64,000 bases of DNA from Fagopyrum homotropicum (Eukaryota; Streptophyta; Magnoliopsida; Caryophyllales; Polygonaceae): assembly GCA_033239125.1 (NCBI GenBank), contig BSWB01000006.1, positions 32,728,001 to 32,792,000 of the forward strand, read 5' to 3'. Position 1 is the first letter of the stretch. Each line of letters starts with the position of its first letter. The notes under the pieces are model-generated. The model was not told the origin of the DNA, did not search any database, and saw only the letters and a list, made by a program, of their open reading frames with translations. The translations under genes and the position numbers were made by a program. This document shows positions 12,101 through 22,553 of this stretch, in pieces.

Positions 12101-13869
12101 TGATAGCATGTATTATAGTCTATATTTTGGAACTAGTTTGGACGTTTTATCTTCAATAATCTGCATGTATGGATGTATATTATGTGATTATATTGTTGTT
12201 TCATCTACCTTTACGGAAATCGAGGTCTACACCTAGTTTTGTTGTAATTGTAGGTAAAATGGCACGCTTTGGACTAAAATGGAGCTAAGGAGCTAAGGAG
12301 TCATTAGAGCTACATTCAGGAGCTTAAAAAAGAACTCAGGAAGCATGGAAATGATTAAGGAGATTTACTTTGGACCAGATTCGAGAGATTTTACATTCAG
12401 TTAAGATTCACCTCGGTCAGCTACAATGTCATCTCGACCGAGGTGATCTTGAGAAGCGTCCCGACCGAAGCGAACACCCTGCCGCCGGCGAGATCCATAT
12501 ATTTTTGCTGAGATCTTTTATTTTTGGAAAGAAGATATCTTATATTTTTGGGCTGGATTTCTGGAAGGAAGATATTATTTTTGGGAGATCTATTTTAGAG
12601 ATTTGAATATATTTTATAGGAAATTATCTTTTTAAGATATTATTATCTTTGGAAGATAATTCTCCTATATAAAGGGTTGGATTTTCCACAAGTTCAACCA
12701 TGCTTGGAGACTGAGAACACCCAGCAATTAGGAGATTTTCTGGAAGCTTTGGAGGAAGGATTGAAGGATTGAAGATCAATCAAGGAAGGATTCATAATTT
12801 GGAGTTAGCTTTAGAGGGAGTTTGTAAGACTTTCTTAGATTCTCTTTTGGTTTATTGTCTTGTTCGATTTGTGATTCTAAGGAACGCTGATTTTGTTGTT
12901 ATTTGATTCAGTTATTGAGACCTTTTTCTTAAGGTTTACTTGTTCGAATATTCATTCCTTTCCCATATATTTGATTAGTGTTATCATGATGATGATTGGC
13001 TAAGCTTTTTATGTGATTCTAGGGTGATTGGCTGAAAGTTGTGGGAAAGACGATGATAGAATGATCTTAATCCCAGCAGGATCCTGAAAGCTCGAGTCTT
13101 TAACCTTAACCCTAGATACCTCACTCAGTCGATGAACATCTCTGCCGGGGTGGAACTTGACTGAACGATGTGAACCTTTTTCGATCCGAAACTGAGAGTT
13201 AAGTGTTCTAGTTTGCCAAATCCTATCCTTATTACACCTTTCCTGGTTCAATACAAGCCTAGGATGAGACTTACCCGGTGATTCCTTTGTTTGTTTACCT
13301 AAGATCATAAGTGTAGGTAATAGAGGTTTATCCTCTATTGGGGTTTGAGTGTGCCTTCATCCTATCTTTGTGAGTTAGCCTGAGACTTACCCGGTAAAGG
13401 TTGATTATATTCCCTTAGGTGGTGTGTTGGTTTGAGATTATAGTTCCTTTTCTTAGTACCTTGAGACTTACCTGGTAATAGGAGCTTTGGTTTGGAATAG
13501 TGAGTAGTGAGACTTACCCGGTAATCTATTCCCACCTTAGAAACACCTTCCCTTTGCAAAAACCTCATCTTTGTCCGCGTTATCCTTTGAGATCTCCAGT
13601 CGAAACCACAAAAAGATGCTTTAATCCCTAGAATCCGCATTTCCCCTTAATTGACTTTTACATCATCTTTGATTACTTTAATTGCTTTTAGTTAATTGCA
13701 ATACTTGACAACCTATTCTTGCTTTTTTTCACCTAAGTCCTTGAGATAGACCCTTGGAATTCTTGCTTTTTATTACAATTGACCCGTACACTACGGGTTC
13801 GCATCCTTGTTTAAAGCATATTTCTTGGGTTATAAACTTAAAGCTTGCACACACCGTTTTGAGCGAACA
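12101..13869 (+). repeat. 5' LTR of an Athila-type Ty3/gypsy element
   Basis: It begins with TG right where the LINE reading frame is cut, and ends with CA just before a primer-binding site, giving about 1769 bp, a usual Athila LTR size. A TATA box (TATATAAAGG, 12666-12675) is followed by a purine-rich leader. The sequence CTCGGTC/GACCGAG recurs. The block at 13266-13524 carries four copies of GAGACTTACCCGGT. The exact left end is chosen by the LINE junction and the TG rule. No second LTR exists in the window to confirm it. Confidence 0.75.
12666..12675 (+). promoter_or_regulatory. TATA box in the Athila LTR
   Basis: TATATAAAGG lies about 560 bp inside the LTR, in the position of the retrotransposon promoter. 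Transcription would start near 12700. Confidence 0.6.
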
Positions 13870-13875
13870 AGTTTT

Positions 13876-13894
13876 TGGCGCCGTTGTCGGGGAC
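13876..13894 (+). other. Primer-binding site, tRNA-Asp type
   Basis: TGGCGCCGTTGTCGGGGAC lies 6 bases after the LTR end. From memory the tRNA-Asp-complementary site of Athila/Tat elements is TGGCGCCGTTGCCGGGGA; here one base differs. This fixes the element's orientation as plus strand. Confidence 0.85.
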
Positions 13895-13967
13895 TTGGTC
13901 TAGACTGAGCCGGTTGCGGTTCTCTTTCGGGGCAATTGCCCTTGTTGCTACTAACCACTCTACTTGA

Positions 13968-15510
13968 GTGTTTTCGCAGGATCTTTTTCTTAGGTTTATG
14001 CAAAGAACCCGTGCTGGGAAGGAAATCTTTCTTTACGATCCCGAACCAGAAAAGACATACAAACAACGATTGAAAGAAGCTAAGATGGCCAATCAAGACA
14101 ATCGCGATCTTGAGGCCGAATCGAAGGAGGCGCTGGAACAGCTGTGCCTCAATAAGGAAGAACTACAGCGAGAAAGAGAGTAGACTCGCACAAGAACTGC
14201 AGAGATTGAAGCAGATATGGCCGATCTAAGAGCCCAGATTCTGCATCGACCGATCCTTGATCCTCGACCGAGGCAGGACCCAATCCCAGTTGCCGCGGCC
14301 GAGATACATCCACCTCGGATTCTTGTCCGAGATGTTCTTTTTGCTGGAGTTCCACAAACCCTATGACAGAGGATGGACCCTAATCAGCAAGTGAGGCGTC
14401 CAGGATTCAACCTAGGAGATCCAGCTGAGCATAATTACGAACTTCGACCACAACTTCTATCCATGATCCGCCAATACCAGTTTGGAGGTTTAGAGAGGGA
14501 GTCTCCGCATCAGCATCTGCAAAACTACGAGATTCTGATAGAGACCTTGAGACCTTCAAGGCTGGAAAACAACAACTACAAGCTAAGGCCTTTCTACTTT
14601 TCTTTGAAGGACAGGGCGCTTACTTGGTATCAATCTCTTCCACCCGGAAAGATCAACACTTGGGAAGAGATGACGACGGAGTTTCTAACAAAGTTCTTTC
14701 CCCCTCTCCAAAACCGCTGAAATGAGAGGGAAGATTAATGCATTCATCATGAAGGACAAGGAGAGTTTGTCCAAGTCATGGAAGATATTCAAAGATGTTC
14801 TATTGGATTGCCCACATCATGGGATTCCAATGATAGAGTTTCTGGAGATATACTTCAAGGGATTGGATGGAGCTAATCAATTCAATCTTCAACTACTTTC
14901 CACCGGAACATTCATGGATATGCCGATAGACGAATCTTGGGAGTTCATTGAAAAGCAAGCTTTGCATATGGAGAAGTACTCCCATCAAGGAGCCGAAAAT
15001 GGAGTTAAGAGAGTTAATTTTCAGGACACTCCATCAAATGATAATCAACCCATCTCCCTTAAGAACGATGTGAAGCAATTGAAGGACCTTTTGGTGGCTC
15101 ACACGAAGAAGGAAGATGGATGATATCAAGGAAGAAACAACAACCAAGGGTCACGGAACAACAATTACAACAACAATAGAGGCTCCAACATCAACAATTG
15201 GAGATCTAATCAACAAAATTCGGGTAACCTTTATTCTAATTCTAATTCTAATAATTCTTTTAACCCCTCTTCTTCTTCTTCTACTCTATTGAAGAGCCAG
15301 GAGTCTGGATCAAGTTCGTCCCATCCAAAGAAGAAAGATGCAATGTTGGAGGCCATCTTGATCAAGCTCAACGCTATGGAGACGTCTATGAATTCATTTT
15401 CGAAGGCACAAAAAGCCTTAGAGCAACAATTCTTTAATAAGGCGAATGAAGCGCCAAGAGATCCAGGGAAGCTCCCAGCAAGGACAGAGAGCAACCCCAA
15501 ATGATAGATC
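13968..15510 (+). pseudogene. gag: Athila gag, broken
   Basis: The gag frame opens at 13968/13998 (MQRTRAGKEIFLYDPEPEK) and continues in one frame through a TAG at 14181 and a TGA near 14364. The core then follows: MDPNQQVRRPGF, YKLRPFYFSLKDRALTWYQ, LPPGKINTWEEMTTEFL. A one-base shift near 14705-14720 moves the continuation (MRGKINAFIMKDKESL...WKIFKDVLLDCPHHGIP) to another frame. An Asn-rich linker and a coiled-coil-like segment (15289-15504) close the gene. The order and motifs (W-x-x-SLP, TKFFPP, CPHHGIP) are those of the retrotransposon gag domain in the Athila lineage. At least two stops and one frameshift make it non-functional. Confidence 0.88.
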
Positions 15511-15744
15511 ATGGCAATAACGACGAGAAGTGGACTAAAAACTGCAGATCCAGTACCTCGGTCGGTGCTAGTGCAGACGAAGGACACCTCGGTCCAGGTA
15601 CAGACGAGGAACACTTTGGTCGAGGTGCCACCCGAGGTGGAGTCCCAAAAAGCGAAGGACAAATCTGAAGTTATGTCTCACCTCCAGTTTATAAACCACC
15701 ACTCACATTCCCTCAGTCAAGGGCCAGAGCACATCTAGACAAGC

Positions 15745-16290
15745 ATTTTGGTAAGTTCCTTGACTTGATGAATAAACTACACATTAACATCCCTTTCCTT
15801 GATGCTATTCTAGGGATGCCCGCCTATGGGAAGTTCTTAAAAGAAATTCTATCAAAGAAGAGGAACCTGAAAAACTTTGGAGAAGTTAGGATGACATCTA
15901 AATCCTCGGAGCTCATTCAAATATGAAGGATTAGATGCCACCTAATTTGAGAGATCCCGCCTCATTTTGTACACCCATTCAAGTTGGGGATATAACTTGT
16001 GAGGCGTTATGTGATCTAGGAGCCAGCGTGAGCATCATTCTGCTGGAGCTATGTAAGATAATCGGACTTGGAGAGCCCAAGCCGATTAAGATAAGATTGT
16101 ACATGGCGGATCGCTCCATTACCCATCCCGTGGGCATCTTGGACGACGTTCCCGTTAAGTAGGTAACTTCTATTTACCTATAGACTTTGTTGTACTTGAT
16201 ATACCCGTAGATTATCCCGTCCCTATCATTCTTGGGAGACCATTTCTAGCAACTTCGGGTTGCAATGTGGATTGTAAGAACGCCAAGTTG
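15745..16290 (+). pseudogene. Athila aspartic protease region, broken
   Basis: Upstream of the domain is the conserved LHINIPFLDAILGMPAYGKFLKE stretch, shared by Athila polyproteins. The protease core at 15935-16162 reads ALCDLGASVSIILLELC, with D-L-G-A in place of the usual D-S/T-G-A, then MADRSITHPVGILDDV. After a stop and shift comes the flap-to-C-terminal block ending in ILGRPFLAT (near 16230-16258). The polypeptide crosses three frames. The linker at 16267-16698 normally joins protease to reverse transcriptase, but no reverse transcriptase follows. Confidence 0.85.
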
Positions 16291-16925
16291 AAATTCAACA
16301 TTGGTGGTGATCAAGTGGAGTTTGCATTGCTTGCTGCAATGAAAGGAGAGCCGCTAGAAGATGACATCTTCAACATCTATGATGAAGAAGAATCAAGAGA
16401 ATTGGTGGGCTTTATCCTTATTAATGACCCTCTTGAAAGAGTTCTTAGTTTTAGCTTAATGGAGGAAGGTATAGATGTTTCTTGTGATGCAGATATACGG
16501 AGCTTAAAGGCACTGGAAGCAGATCCAGAAGCTAAGATCGAGAAACTGATCCAGAAGAGGAGAAAAATTCAAGTCTCGGTCCCAGTTCCAGTACCTCGAC
16601 CGAGGCACTTTCTAGACAAAGCGAGGTGTTCTTATCTGAAGAACATCTCGGTCACCCACCTCGGACACCGACCGAGACAGCAAGCGAGATGTTGTTAACT
16701 GAGGACAACAAACTTCCTACACCCTTTTTTGAGACTCATTTATAATTGGTGGAGCACTGGCTCCACCAAGCTTCTGATAAGAAAGAACCTTGGTATGCTG
16801 ATATTGTTAATTATCTTGTTTGCCAGGAAATACCGCCCGGACTGACGTACGTTCAAAGGAAGAAATTCTTCAAGGATGTACGCCACTACTACTGGGATGA
16901 ACCTCTACTGTTTAAGGATGATGAT

Positions 16926-19900
16926 GGATAATGGAGTATTAATCAGGGAGAATTGGAAAGACATGGCATTTGTTAATTCCAAGAGGTTTACGGGCCAAAC
17001 CATCTTCAACAACTTACCCCTATTCCGAAAGGAGGATTCCACATGCTCTCCAGGGATCAACTTTCGGACCTGGATATGGAATGATCTGAAGTGGAAATTC
17101 TTAATGTTGTCAAAGGTAAGGGACCGTTGAAAGCACCTGGGCTTGATGAGTTTCAACCCCTCCTTTACCAAAAGTATTGGCCTACGGTTGGCCAAACCTG
17201 ATGAATTTTATTCAAAATTTCTTTGATACGGGGGAGATCTCTGTAATTGCTAACGAAAATTTGATTGTGTTAATCGGGAAGGTGGCTAACCCAAAAAGGA
17301 TTCAGCAGTATCGACCGATAAGTCTGTGTAATTTTTCTTACACGATTATTACGAAAATTCTTGCTAATCGTCTTAAACCTTTGATGAATTTTCTAGTGAG
17401 TCCCGTGCAGGAAAGCTTTATCCCAGGTCGATCCATTAGCGATATTGTGGTAATGGCGCATGAGGCTATTCACTCAATGACGAAGAAGAAAGGAAAGAAG
17501 GGATGAATGGTTCTCAAACTCGACCTTGAGAAGGCCTATGACAAGCTAAGATGGGAGTTTATCATTGATACTCTTCAAGATCTGAGGTTGCCGGAAAGAT
17601 GGATTAGTAGAGTGAAGAAGTGCCTTACGTCAAGCTCCATGAGACTTCTATGGAATGGAGAAAGCACGAAAAAGTTTAATATGACGAGGGGGCTTAGGCA
17701 AGGGGATCCGATTTCACCATATCTCTTTGTTCTTTACTTAGAACGTTTGGGCCACCTTATTGAAAAGGCGATCTCAGATGGTAGGTGAAAGCCCATATTT
17801 ATTGCTAGAGGAGGACCAACCCTTTCTCACTTATTATTTGCGGATGATATCCTCTTGTTTGCGGAAGCATCATGTGATCAGATCAGAGTTATCAAAGACA
17901 TCTTGGATGCATTTTGTGGGGCTTCAGGTCAAAGTGTTTGTCTTGCAAAATTCAGATTATTTGTGTCACATAACATGAGAGGAGAGTCGGAGGCTAACCT
18001 CAGTGTAATCAGTGGCATTCCACACACACGTGACTTAGGGTTGTATCTTGGTATACCCATTATACATAAAGGAGTCTCCAAGGCCATTTTTAACCCATTG
18101 ATTGAAAGAATGACTAAGTGATTATTCGAATGGAAGGCACAAAGGCTCAGATTGGCCGGTCGAACGACTCTTGTTAGATCGGTTCTCAACGCTATACTGT
18201 TATACCATATGAACACTATCCTGCTCCCTACAAGTGTGACGGATAAGCTCAACAAAATTTACAGAGACTTTGTCTGGGGTAGTTCTGAGGGGAATAGGAA
18301 GATTCATTTTTTTACAATGGAATGAGGTGTGCAAGCCTAGAGATCAAGGAGGGTTGGGCCTTAGGAAAGCGGTTGACGTAAACCTTGCGACCATTGCAAA
18401 GATTGGATGGAGATTGTTTGATTCCGAGAGTCATCTGTGGTCTGAGCTCTTACTATGCAAGTACTTAAGAGGGTGTCATGACTGGCCAATTGAAATCAAG
18501 TTTAAAGTTGACAGCTCATATGTTTGGAGGGGGATTATTAGAGGATATAACTAAGTCATTACGAGTAATCTTGGTTGGAGCATTAAAGATGGCAGAACGT
18601 CTAAATTTTGGAGTGATTCTTGGGTAATGCAGAAACCATTATGGAAATCTTGTCAGTTGCCGCTTACGCCGGCTGAGATGGAGTTAACGGTTAGAGAAGT
18701 ATGGCAGGAGGAAGGGCTATGGGACATGACTTACCTTAATTGTCGCCTAAATAATGCGAACCTCTTGAAAGTGATGGCAACTAGCATATGGGAGATCAAT
18801 GAAGGCTCGGATGTTGCTTGTTGGATGCCTACTAAAGATGGGAAATTCTCTGTAGCTTCGGCATATAGACAAATCCTGAAAGATAGCCAGACGGATGGGG
18901 TGAGAGAGAGCCTGTTCAGACGTGTTTGGAGCCTTCAAGTACAGGAAATGATTCATTATTTCATGTGGCAGGTTGCCTAGGGGGTCCCGCTTACGAACCT
19001 TGAGCGAACTCGAATGCACATGTCAACTATGGCTTACTGTGTGGATTACCCAAATGTTGACGAGTCTCTCCTGCATTTATTTCGAGACTGCCCGCATGCC
19101 TCAAGGATCTGGAGAAAGCTCGTTCCAAACAACAAGCAGGAAGACTTCTTTATGGTTAACTAGGACGACTGACTCTTTGCAAACCTAAGTATGGGGATGG
19201 TTGATGCATTAAAATGTGTTGGCGTGAGGTTTTCGCTATCACGATATGGTGGCTATAGTGCTGGAGAAACGCTAGGACTTTCAGAGAAGAGCATGCCATA
19301 GTGGACAAGGTACAATTTATACTTGATTTGTATAAAGAGTACAAGGATAACCCATACAAAGGTGTTAAAGTCTTGTTGCCAAATAAGGTGGAGAAGTTCG
19401 TCAGTTGGCAGAAACCCAGTCCATGATGGATCAAGGTAAACTTAGATGGTGCATCATGTGGGAATCAAGAGTAGGCAGCAGCGGGTGCAATCCTAAGGGA
19501 TGAATATGGAGGATGGATCAAGGGTGTTGCAGTTAATCTGGGGCATGCTCGGCTCCGGCTGCCAAACTTTGGGGCTTCGTTTCGGGATTCGAACTTGCTT
19601 GGGACCTAGACTACAAGAGAGTGGAGGTCGAGATCGACTCACTCCTGGTGGTGGGGTTCATCGAGAATGGTGTGAGTTCATCTCACCAACTCTCTAGCTT
19701 GGTGGTTCGCTGCCAAGGCTTCATCATTCGTGATTGTGCTATCGCTATTGGTCACACTTTTAGGGAAGGCAATCGTGTAGCCGATACTATTGCGGATTAT
19801 GTCTTTTCTCTTGATTATGGGGTTCATCGAATCCATGATCCACCCTTCGGGTTAGAATTTTGATTATGGATGATACGAGGGGTGTTTCCTTCCCCTGTTG

Positions 19901-19982
19901 TACTCGTTTGTAATCCCTTTCCGTTTCTTAATAAAGCGCATTTGCGCGGGGAGTCACTGACTCTCACCTATCAAAAAAAAAA
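16926..19982 (+). mobile_element. Second LINE (L1 clade with C-terminal RNase H), 5'-truncated, poly(A) tail
   Basis: It starts inside the ORF2 linker (WSINQGELERHGI) and runs through a decayed reverse transcriptase. Landmarks are KAPGLDGFQP (near 17135), QYRPISLCNFSYTIITKILANRL, KLDLEKAYDKLRWEF, LRQGDPISPYLFVL, and SHLLFADDILLF with the intact catalytic FADD at about 17826-17860. Next come the LGLYLGIPI segment, the zinc-binding-like region and an RNase H tail at 19434-19863 (LVVRCQGFIIRDCAIAIGH, EGNRVADTIADYV). The 3' UTR contains TTAATAAAGCGCATTTGCGC and ends in ten A residues (19973-19982). Scattered stops and one-base shifts mean no active ORF. No target-site duplication matches between the left junction and the bases after the poly(A). 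The family differs from the LINE at 9990-12100. Confidence 0.92.
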
Positions 19983-20253
19983 CCTTAGTTCGGCGTGGGA
20001 GAGAGAAGGAAGGAGTGAGGTAGGCCCACAAGCCAGTTGGAGGAAAGGAAAGGGCAAAGGCCAATCAGCCCGGTTGGGCTTAGAGCTATTGAGTTGCTAG
20101 GCCTGTAGGAGGGAAACAAGACACTGGCCCACCACACTATCTCAATAAGCGATGGAGAAACAGCTCATGTCCCGTAATGACCAAGTAGACCCAAAAATTA
20201 TAAGTCGGTTCGGGTTTTCGAAATAAAAAAGTTTTCCGGATATTACAAACACA
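19983..20253. other. Short spacer after the LINE poly(A)
   Basis: A G/A-rich piece with no coding match. It does not resemble Athila, so the host-side sequence to the right of the LINE is not the continuation of the element it appears to sit in. Confidence 0.4.
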
Positions 20254-21040
20254 ACCTTTGATAATGTTGCGGAAGGTGACACGAACTTTTAAAGTTGAAG
20301 AAAAAAACATGAACTATAGGGGGTGTTGCACTTTTTAGCACCGATAATTAATCCGTTAAAAAAAATGTTGGACATTTTATAATTTGTTATAGTTTGGTAA
20401 GATATAAATTAAAACAAAGTGAAAATGTGTAACAAAATTTGCGTTATGTGATATTTATGTTTTACATAAGAAAAAAAAAAGAAAAAGGATATAAGAAAAA
20501 AAAAATTATAAATTTTATAAGTTGGTAGGACGAATTTAAATTAGGAAAACATATAATATAATGGTATACTTATTTTCAACAAATTACTTAAATTACATAA
20601 ACTCAAATTATAAAATGAAAAAAAAAATTTATGCTTTTCTTTTTTTTAGTTCAAAAATATTTTTTTATATTTGGTATTTATGTTTTATATAAAAGAAAAA
20701 AAAGAAGCAAAGCACCTATTTTCATTTTATAATTTATAGTTTATGTAATTTAAGTAATTTTCTGCAAATAAATTATAAATTTATATAATTTGTTTTCCTT
20801 TTTTAATATTTATCCTATTAAACCAAAGTGTTTCTTATTTTTTTTCTTATTTTCTTTTTATTCCATTATTTGTTTCCTTTTTAAAATTTATATCTTACCA
20901 AACTATAACAAATTATAAAATGTCCAACATTTTTTTTAACGGATTAGTTACCGGTGCTAAAAAGTGCAAAACCTCTTATAGTTCGTATTTTTTCCGCAAC
21001 TTTAAAAGTTTGTGTCACCTTCCGTAACATTTGCAAAGGT
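20254..21040. mobile_element. Foldback/MITE element with long terminal inverted repeats (about 0.79 kb)
   Basis: The left arm begins ACCTTTGATAATGTTGCGGA and the right arm, read inverted, begins ACCTTTGCAAATGTTACGGA. The match continues over about 150 bases through GGTGACACRAACTTTTAAAG, TGCACTTTTTAGCACCG and TCCGTTAAAAAAAATGTTGG to ATAATTTGTTATAGTTTGG. The middle is A/T-rich and also partly self-complementary, so nearly the whole element can fold back. There is no transposase. A clear target-site duplication could not be set because the outer few bases of the two arms differ. Confidence 0.8.
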
Positions 21041-22319
21041 AGTTTAGAACATTTTTGCCTTTATTTTATAAATAATTATTATGATGTGATTTATTTTGAA
21101 ATAGGATTTACATTCAATAAAGGACAAAAAGAGAAACATAAAAAAAGGTTATAAATTATCATATTTATTTTGATTTAAGTTTAACTAAATAATAAATTTT
21201 ACAAAATTAAGTATCATGATTTTCATTTTTCAAATCAACAAGATATTCCATAGTTAATTGTTTTTCTATTGTTTTAACATAAAATTTAAATTTGTTACTT
21301 AAACACATGAAATACAAGTCAACGTCAATCGAAAATCAAATAAAACGACGATTGTAATTCCAACTTAGCGATATTCACGTATAATTAGTTATTTATTGCT
21401 ATAATTTTCATGGTTGATATGTTTCCATCCTAAAGAATACATTAGAAGAAGCGATAATACTCATTATAAAAATTAAGAGCTCTTTCGGATTTGCTAGTAA
21501 TCGTTCCAACAAACGAAATATTATCGAAATGTGTTTGTTGTTTTGACTAAAATTAAATGTTAGAATTTTTTAATATACGAAAGGAAGATAATCTTTTTTA
21601 TTTCCTTTCCCTTCTCTTAACGTTTTTTTTTATTTGGTTTCAGTCAACCTCCATAACCAAACGACCCATAAAATTTAATACTTCATTTCTACCTATGTAT
21701 ATAATAAAATAAAACTAATGTTTAACATCCTAATTACTCATTAACTATAATATTAAACTTTTTATAGTATAATGAGAAATAGTCTTTCTACCTAACACGA
21801 GTTTGATAACTTTGATTGGCTAGTCCTAAATAAAAGTAGGATAAAATCATAGCCGTAAATGGATCGGACTTTGAAACATGCACAGTATGAGGCCCAAAAT
21901 GATAAGTGGGTCGGGTCTGCAGAACGCCAATGTTGATTCAAGAAGAAAATACAGATTATCGTTACTGCTTGAAGACAAACACGTCATCATCTCTTCAATC
22001 AAATTCTAACACTGGTTGTTTTATACGTCTCTTATGCTTCAAATCAACTGTTATGGTCTCAGTTTGTATAATCACAATATGTGCATTATTCTCTTAATTA
22101 AGACTTTCTAATACGAGACACGTGTGTGTATTCATGGAAATGGACAGGCTCTTGTGAGCAAGCAGTAACCCAAAGAAGCAGCCTTCATAGTGAAGCTACT
22201 ATGCAAATTCCTAAGAAACTTCCTCTCATGGCTTACATGTATTGTCATTTATCATGACTTGAAGCTTCCTTTAAAAAGAGATTTAAAGAAAGGTTCTTTT
22301 CTCACCCAAAGACCCAACT
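21041..22319. other. AT-rich spacer
   Basis: No gene, RNA or transposon signature was recognised. Short ORFs at 20954-21154 and 21906-22097 have no domain features. Confidence 0.5.
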
Positions 22320-22553
22320 ATGAAGCTGTATACTGTTGTGGAGAAGATCAAAGATGAAACTGAACACCAGATGGAAGATCCATCTCGTTCCGAAATGTGC
22401 GGGTTGTTGAACGAGAATACGGGTTTAGGAGGCGCTCGACGCCGGCCTGTAAGAGGGATGATCAAGAGAAGGATTTTTGCTGACATTTACAATAAGTTGG
22501 TGTGTTACTTGAAGAAGATGAGAGCCTCGTGTCAGGTTGTTGCTTCATCTTAG
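22320..22553 (+). CDS. Hypothetical small protein, 77 aa (doubtful gene)
   Basis: A single-exon ORF with ATG at 22320. It is hydrophilic, with an acidic first half (EKIKDETEHQMEDPSRSE) and a basic second half containing GARRRPVRGMIKRRIF and YLKKMRASCQ. There is no signal peptide or membrane segment. I do not recognise the family. Points in favour: charge-patterned, non-repetitive composition, and a local GC content above the surrounding AT-rich spacer. Against: short length, no intron and no known homologue from memory. It lies 2 kb upstream of, and in the same direction as, the F-box gene. It could be a small nuclear or cytosolic protein, or chance. Confidence 0.35.
   Translation: MKLYTVVEKIKDETEHQMEDPSRSEMCGLLNENTGLGGARRRPVRGMIKRRIFADIYNKLVCYLKKMRASCQVVASS

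Larger units (their letters stand above)
13870..16925 (+). mobile_element. Internal region of the Athila-type element, RT/RNase H missing, 3' end lost
   Basis: Order seen: primer site, gag, protease, linker, then at 16746-16920 a short piece WYADIVNYLVCQEIPPGL...YYWDEPLLF. In intact Athila elements this piece lies between RNase H and integrase. The roughly 1.5-2 kb of RT and RNase H that should stand before it is absent, so the linker is joined almost directly to it (about 16700-16746). The element is then cut at about 16925 by a LINE. Integrase and the 3' LTR do not occur in the window, not even beyond the LINE. Confidence 0.8.
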
